Below, one piece after another: positions 59,702-64,000 of a stretch of 64,000 nt of DNA (positions are counted from its first letter, which is position 1; every line of letters begins with the position of its first letter). The notes beneath the pieces are model-generated. The model was not told the origin of the DNA. It did no database searches and saw nothing but the letters and a program-made list of their open reading frames with translations. Made by a program: the position numbers and the translations under genes. Source of the stretch: Flavobacteriales bacterium. Its GTDB lineage: Bacteria > Bacteroidota > Bacteroidia > Flavobacteriales_F > PHOS-HE28. The stretch covers positions 620,001-684,000 of the forward strand of contig JADJAA010000002.1 of assembly GCA_016704485.1 (NCBI GenBank), read 5' to 3'.

Positions 59702-62700
59702 ATGTTCATCACGATCTCCCGTCCAAAAAAGATCAGTTCATCTCATGGATTGATACGCGCATCATTGGTTTTGAGCGCATTTTTTGCGTTGACCTTCTCT
59801 GGTCGAGCACAGACCTTGGAACCGAATTTCAGTGATGTTCTTGTAATGAGTGGCTGGAGCCAACCTGTTGGAGCCACGTTCGATGCGAATGGCCGGTTGT
59901 ACGTGTGGGAGAAGAGTGGGAAGGTGTGGATAGTGCAGAACGGTGTTCGATTGGCAACACCATTGATCGACATTAGTGAGGAAGTTGGAAATTGGCGTGA
60001 TCATGGATGTTTGGGTTTTGTTCTGGATCCGAATTTTCTCACCAATGGCCATATTTATTTGATGTACTTGGTGGATCGTCATCATTTGATGAATTTCGGT
60101 ACACCAGCCTATAATGCTGCTACGAATGAATATTTCGCGGCTTCGATCATGCGGATCACGCGGTATACCGCGACCGGCCCTACGTTCAATACGGTAAATT
60201 ACAACAGCCGTCTGGTTCTGGTCGGGGAAACGCGCAAGACCGGAATTGCATTAACACACGAATCGCATAGCACGGGATCATTGGTCTTCGGAAGTGATGG
60301 AACCTTGATCGCTACGGTCGGTGATGCCGCTAGTTACAATAATGTGGATGTTGGTAGTGACGGCGGTACGTACTACGCGCAATGTCTTGTGGATTCTATC
60401 CTGCGTCCACAGGAGAATGTTGGCGCAATGCGTGCGCAGATGGTGACCTGTCTCAATGGTAAGGTTCTGCGCTTGGATCCGAATACCGGTGATGGAGTTC
60501 AAAGCAATCCTTGGTATTTGCCTGGCCAGCCTCGCGCCCCTCAATCCCGTGTATGGGCATTGGGTCTTCGCAATCCATATCGAATGACCATTAAGCCGAA
60601 CAGTGGTAGTACCGATCCTGCTGATGCGGATCCAGGGACTTTATACATTGGTGATGTTGGTTGGTATACCTGGGAGGACCTGAACGTTTGTAATGAACCG
60701 GGTATGAATTTCGGATGGCCGTTGTTCGAAGGTATTGATGTGAACGTACCCTACACGGATGCGGTAACGCGCAACTTGGATGCACCCAACCCCAATTACG
60801 ATGGAGTAACGTGTACGGAGGAATTCTATGCATTCCAGGATCTGACCAAACAGGCAACACCGCAGCATGTGGGTGGCCATCCGGATCCGTGTAACCCCGC
60901 CTTGCAGATCCCGGCGACCGTACCCCATCATTTCCATTCCCGGCCAGCGGTTGATTGGTTACATGGTAATCAGTCACGCGTACCGGAGTTCGTTGGTAAC
61001 ACATCCGTAGCTTATGATCTGGACGATCCCCAAAGCCCGGTACCGGGTCCAAGATTTGGAGGTAATGCGGCAATAGGAGGACCTTTCATGTCCGGATTGA
61101 ATATGCCGGCAGGGTATCAGAACAGTACATTCCAAGGCGATTTTGCTGGAGGCTGGATCCGTCGTTTCATGTTCGACGGGAATGATGAATTGCTGAGCGT
61201 TCACAACTTTGCGTCCGGGCTTGGTGGTATAACCTGGATCGGTGCCGGCACGGATGGCTGTGTTTGGTACATCAAATATGACCAGAACGAATTACGTAGG
61301 ATCTGTTACACTTTAGCGGTTAACCTGCCACCGGTTGCCGTTGCCACACAGAACGTTTCTTATGGTTCTGGTCCGCTTGCTGTTCAATTCAATGGAATTG
61401 CAAGCACTGATCCTGAGAACGGTGCGCTTACTTACCTGTGGAACTTTGGTGATGGTCAGACAAGTACCTCGGCGAACCCTTCTCACACCTTTACATCACC
61501 TGTTGGAGTTGTCACAACCCGGACCGTAACACTTACAGTAACAGACAACATTAACCAAAGCGCTAGTGTACAATTAGTTGTTTCAGTGAATAATACACCA
61601 CCTACAGTGAACATCACTAGCATACCGGTGAATGCATTCTATCCTGTTGGTGTCGATACCACATGGACGCTTGAGGCAGATGTTTCGGATGTTGAACACG
61701 GACCGGCCCAACTGACGTATGGCTGGGTCACGACGTTACACCACAATACACATAGTCATACAGAACCTTCGGATCCAGCGGTCGTATCTTCTACGCTGGT
61801 CTCTGGAGTTGGATGCGGACATGTGGAAACATTCTATTATGAAGTAAGTCTTACTGTTACGGATGCCGGAGGCCTTGCTACTACACAGACCAGACAGCTT
61901 CAACCACGCTGTTATGCCATACCACCTACTGCGATGATCTCTGCCTCGACCAGCTTTGGTGCTGGGCCATTGCAGGTTCAATTGGATGGTACGATGTCCT
62001 ATGATCCGGGGACGATAGTGAGCTATTCGTGGGCTTTTGGTGATGGAACCTTTTCGACATCCGACGCACCCTTTAAGATCTTTACTGAGGAAGGTGACTA
62101 TGTTGTTACCCTTACTGTTACGGATGATGATGGTTTGACCGGACAGGCTACCAAGGTAATTAGCGTGATCTCTTCAGTACCACCACAGTGCGTTGGAGCA
62201 GCAGGAAGTATACTGCGCGAGTATTTTGCGAACATTGCCGGTAACAACATTAGTGATCTTGTGAATAGTCCGAATTATCCAGCTAGTCCAACGACAGTGA
62301 GCTATCCGACGAGTTTCAAGGTGTCGTCTTCAACCCAGAGTAATTTCGGTACGCGGTTGCGGGGCTACATTGTTCCGCCTACCTCAGGTACATATACGTT
62401 CACAAGTACAAGTGATGACCAATCTTTGGTATACCTGAGTCCGAATGCGGATCCACAATTCAAGCAAGTGATATGTTCAATTCTCGGCTATACCGGGGAA
62501 ACTGAATATACGAAGTACGCTTCTCAGACCAGTGCGCCCATCCAGCTAGAGGCGGGTAGGTACTACTATGTCGAAATGCTACAAAAAGAAGGCAGCGGAG
62601 GAGATCATATGGCGTTGCATTGGCAAACGCCTAATAACTCTACGCGAGCAGTTGTACCAGGAAGTGTTCTGGTCCGTTGGCAGGATTGTAGCCCAAGTGT

Positions 62701-63430
62701 ACGTGTTCGGATGGCATTACAAGGCCCATATGATGGAGGCACTGGTCTTATGAACGATGATCTGCGCATTGCAGGATACATTCCAACAGTTGAGCCATAT
62801 ACAGCACTTGGCTATCAGATGATCGGCGGAAGTGGGAATACCGTTTCTCCAGCAACGTTGGCCGTTACGGGAATAAATGCCGTTGTGGACTGGGTTCTGG
62901 TTGAACTAAGGAGTGCTGCAGCCCCTTCGGTCATCGTAAGCACGCGTACGGCATTGTTACAACGCGATGGTGATGTAGTTGGCACGGATGGATATTCCCG
63001 TCTGATCTTTAATGTGGTATCCAACAACTATTACGTGGCAGTGCGCCATAGAAATCATCTGAGTGTTATGACAGGTGCATCCGTTACATTGAACAATGCG
63101 CTTGCAGTTGTGGACATGACCTCCACTGCGCAGGCCACTTACGGTACAAATGCTCAGAAGATCTTCACCAACGGGAAACGCGGAATGTGGTGCGGCAATG
63201 TGAATAGCGATAACCGCTTAATGTACACCGGGAGTTCGAACGATAGGGATCTTATCCTTACTCGGATCGGCGGTATAATTCCAACCAATACGGTACTTGG
63301 ATACTATAGGGAAGATGTCAATATGAACGGTAATGTGCGTTACACCGGCAGTGGCAATGATCGAGATCTGATCCTATTGAACATTGGCGGGATCGTACCA
63401 ACATCGGTTAAAATGGAGCAACTACCTTGA
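59702..63430 (+). CDS. Secreted sugar-dehydrogenase-like protein with PKD, PA14 and dockerin-like tail
   Basis: A 1242-residue protein from ATG 59702; the longer frame from TTG 59630 lacks a leader, while residues 12-37 (LIRASLVLSAFFALTFSGRAQ) fit one. Domains: GSDH-type beta-propeller (about 40-460, GCLGFVLDPNF, VWALGLRNPYRM), PKD-like domains (about 530-620 and 740-830, YLWNFGDGQTSTS, YSWAFGDGTFS), and a PA14 domain (about 835-990, PTSGTYTFTSTSDDQS). The tail (about 1140-1242) has two repeats with NSDNRLMYTGSSNDRDLILT and DVNMNGNVRYTGSGNDRDLIL, like Ca-binding dockerin-type loops, and ends VPTSVKMEQLP. No YPNP type A tail. It probably acts on surface glycans; the dockerin-like end may be an alternative anchoring signal (inference). 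Confidence 0.87.
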   Translation: MFITISRPKKISSSHGLIRASLVLSAFFALTFSGRAQTLEPNFSDVLVMSGWSQPVGATFDANGRLYVWEKSGKVWIVQNGVRLATPLIDISEEVGNWRDHGCLGFVLDPNFLTNGHIYLMYLVDRHHLMNFGTPAYNAATNEYFAASIMRITRYTATGPTFNTVNYNSRLVLVGETRKTGIALTHESHSTGSLVFGSDGTLIATVGDAASYNNVDVGSDGGTYYAQCLVDSILRPQENVGAMRAQMVTCLNGKVLRLDPNTGDGVQSNPWYLPGQPRAPQSRVWALGLRNPYRMTIKPNSGSTDPADADPGTLYIGDVGWYTWEDLNVCNEPGMNFGWPLFEGIDVNVPYTDAVTRNLDAPNPNYDGVTCTEEFYAFQDLTKQATPQHVGGHPDPCNPALQIPATVPHHFHSRPAVDWLHGNQSRVPEFVGNTSVAYDLDDPQSPVPGPRFGGNAAIGGPFMSGLNMPAGYQNSTFQGDFAGGWIRRFMFDGNDELLSVHNFASGLGGITWIGAGTDGCVWYIKYDQNELRRICYTLAVNLPPVAVATQNVSYGSGPLAVQFNGIASTDPENGALTYLWNFGDGQTSTSANPSHTFTSPVGVVTTRTVTLTVTDNINQSASVQLVVSVNNTPPTVNITSIPVNAFYPVGVDTTWTLEADVSDVEHGPAQLTYGWVTTLHHNTHSHTEPSDPAVVSSTLVSGVGCGHVETFYYEVSLTVTDAGGLATTQTRQLQPRCYAIPPTAMISASTSFGAGPLQVQLDGTMSYDPGTIVSYSWAFGDGTFSTSDAPFKIFTEEGDYVVTLTVTDDDGLTGQATKVISVISSVPPQCVGAAGSILREYFANIAGNNISDLVNSPNYPASPTTVSYPTSFKVSSSTQSNFGTRLRGYIVPPTSGTYTFTSTSDDQSLVYLSPNADPQFKQVICSILGYTGETEYTKYASQTSAPIQLEAGRYYYVEMLQKEGSGGDHMALHWQTPNNSTRAVVPGSVLVRWQDCSPSVRVRMALQGPYDGGTGLMNDDLRIAGYIPTVEPYTALGYQMIGGSGNTVSPATLAVTGINAVVDWVLVELRSAAAPSVIVSTRTALLQRDGDVVGTDGYSRLIFNVVSNNYYVAVRHRNHLSVMTGASVTLNNALAVVDMTSTAQATYGTNAQKIFTNGKRGMWCGNVNSDNRLMYTGSSNDRDLILTRIGGIIPTNTVLGYYREDVNMNGNVRYTGSGNDRDLILLNIGGIVPTSVKMEQLP

Positions 63431-63475
63431 ATCCAGGTTCAGTTATACTGTTCCAGGGTCATAGAATGCATCTGA

Positions 63476-63628
63476 TCAAGACCTCGATCGGGTCCGGAGG
63501 TATGCACTAAGGGCGTTGCCTTTAGGTTCTGTGAGGATCGCGTTCAATACACTCCGAGTACGTTCATCGAGAATGCGTTCTGCTTTGGTATCCTTTGTGC
63601 GCGCGGCATATTTCTTTCCTATGGTCAT
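63476..63628 (-). CDS. Possible small basic protein (50 residues)
   Basis: ATG at 63628 to TGA at 63476, encoding MTIGKKYAAR...SAYLRTRSRS, rich in Arg/Lys with a helical KAERILDERTRSVLNAIL centre. No family is recognised and no promoter is clear. The clean gap location and amphipathic pattern support it weakly; it may be a small regulatory or DNA-binding peptide. Confidence 0.4.
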   Translation of the reverse strand: MTIGKKYAARTKDTKAERILDERTRSVLNAILTEPKGNALSAYLRTRSRS

Positions 63629-63751
63629 GGTCTTGATCCGTTAATGTGCCTGTAAAATTCCTTTTATACAAAGCACTTCGCAATACCACGATCACAGTAT
63701 AAGATCAGCAATGGATCAACGATCTAAAGTTGATCGTCCGGATAAATGGGT

Positions 63752-64000
63752 TCAAAGTCCCATTTCGTCACGCCTTAGAAGGAGCACTTTACATCCAGCG
63801 TCATCGAATGACCAACCGGTTGCGATAAGACCATCGCCCAGCGCATGGATATCCAGCAGCTTCTCTTCCTTACCTTCATCGATCGTATGCTCCCAGATCA
63901 GAACACCTTGGCTGGAAAGCCGTTGGATCATTGCGTCGCTTGTACCAGTGGTTACGTACCGTTCTCCACCAATTAGCAGGTCTCCATTCGGTGCGAGATC
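63752..64000 (-). CDS. Partial beta-propeller-like gene (5' part outside window)
   Basis: The last 82 residues of a protein whose start lies beyond the window's right end; the stop TGA is at 63752-63754. Segments LAPNGDLLIGGERYVTTG, QRLSSQGVLIWEHTID and ALGDGLIATGWSFDDAG show the repeating pattern of delta-60-like propellers. No T9SS tail is present at this end, so it is not a T9SS-A cargo. It ends GCKVLLLRRDEMGL. Confidence 0.65.
   Translation of the reverse strand, partial: DLAPNGDLLIGGERYVTTGTSDAMIQRLSSQGVLIWEHTIDEGKEEKLLDIHALGDGLIATGWSFDDAGCKVLLLRRDEMGL

Noticed and set aside
1..64000. tRNA, rRNA, tmRNA or prophage/insertion sequence
   Set aside because: No cloverleaf, rRNA core sequence, transposase or phage gene recognised while reading; a covariance-model scan was not possible.

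Overview
The window reads as a chromosomal segment of a Bacteroidota bacterium, most likely from the Flavobacteriales and a gliding or surface-attached lineage. Three signs support this. First, the ribosomal protein genes rpmB, rpmG and a DUF4295 gene sit next to ftsY, an arrangement typical of the phylum. Second, many large secreted proteins end in type IX secretion system (T9SS) sorting domains of type A or type B (CHU_C). Third, several genes are preceded by the Bacteroidota -7 box TAnnTTTG, sometimes with a TTG-like -33 box 20 bases upstream. I saw no rRNA, tRNA, CRISPR array, insertion sequence or phage gene.

Layout. 1-6.7 kb: end of an M16 peptidase gene, cinA, rpmB, a secreted Xaa-Pro aminopeptidase, rpmG, DUF4295, ftsY (all +). 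6.7-16.7 kb (-): an apparent operon of a 2261-residue HYR-repeat adhesin with a type B T9SS tail, a PorP/SprF protein and an OmpA/PD40 protein, resembling SprB-SprF-type gliding/adhesion loci. 17-28.2 kb (-): a TonB-dependent receptor, a TPR-SpoIIE phosphatase (SiaA-like), a SiaB-like kinase and a SiaC-like phosphoprotein, joined by 4-base overlaps or a 2-base gap, followed by a giant repeat protein with a type A T9SS tail. 28.4-32.6 kb: rimO, a CHU_C protein, a small secreted protein and an FAD oxidoreductase. 32.7-42.8 kb: a 12-repeat TPR-like coiled-coil protein, a delta-60-type T9SS protein and a 1439-residue beta-helix T9SS protein. 43-52.4 kb: an XRE regulator, a TlpA-like protein, prfC, two T9SS cargo proteins (one a sugar-dehydrogenase beta-propeller) and a PIN-PhoH ATPase. 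52.6-64 kb: a second SiaC, small secreted and TPR proteins, a short paralogue of the 12-repeat protein, a Vsr-like endonuclease, a TolB-like lipoprotein, a PA0069-type radical SAM protein, thpR, acylphosphatase, a huge sugar-dehydrogenase/PKD/PA14 protein, and the tail of a beta-propeller gene cut by the window edge.

How it fits together. Housekeeping genes (translation, SRP targeting, RimO, RF3, PhoH) alternate with T9SS cargo and surface loci. The most interesting unit is the TonB receptor-SiaA-SiaB-SiaC-giant repeat protein cluster. It looks like an outer-membrane receptor linked to a phosphatase/kinase/phosphoprotein partner switch and a surface protein, with no diguanylate cyclase (SiaD) beside it; an orphan SiaC lies about 30 kb away. 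Other points of interest are a decayed in-frame T9SS tail after a stop codon, a nine-G tract in a regulator gene, a probable leaderless transcript, and degenerate 7-8 base tandem repeats in several intergenic gaps.
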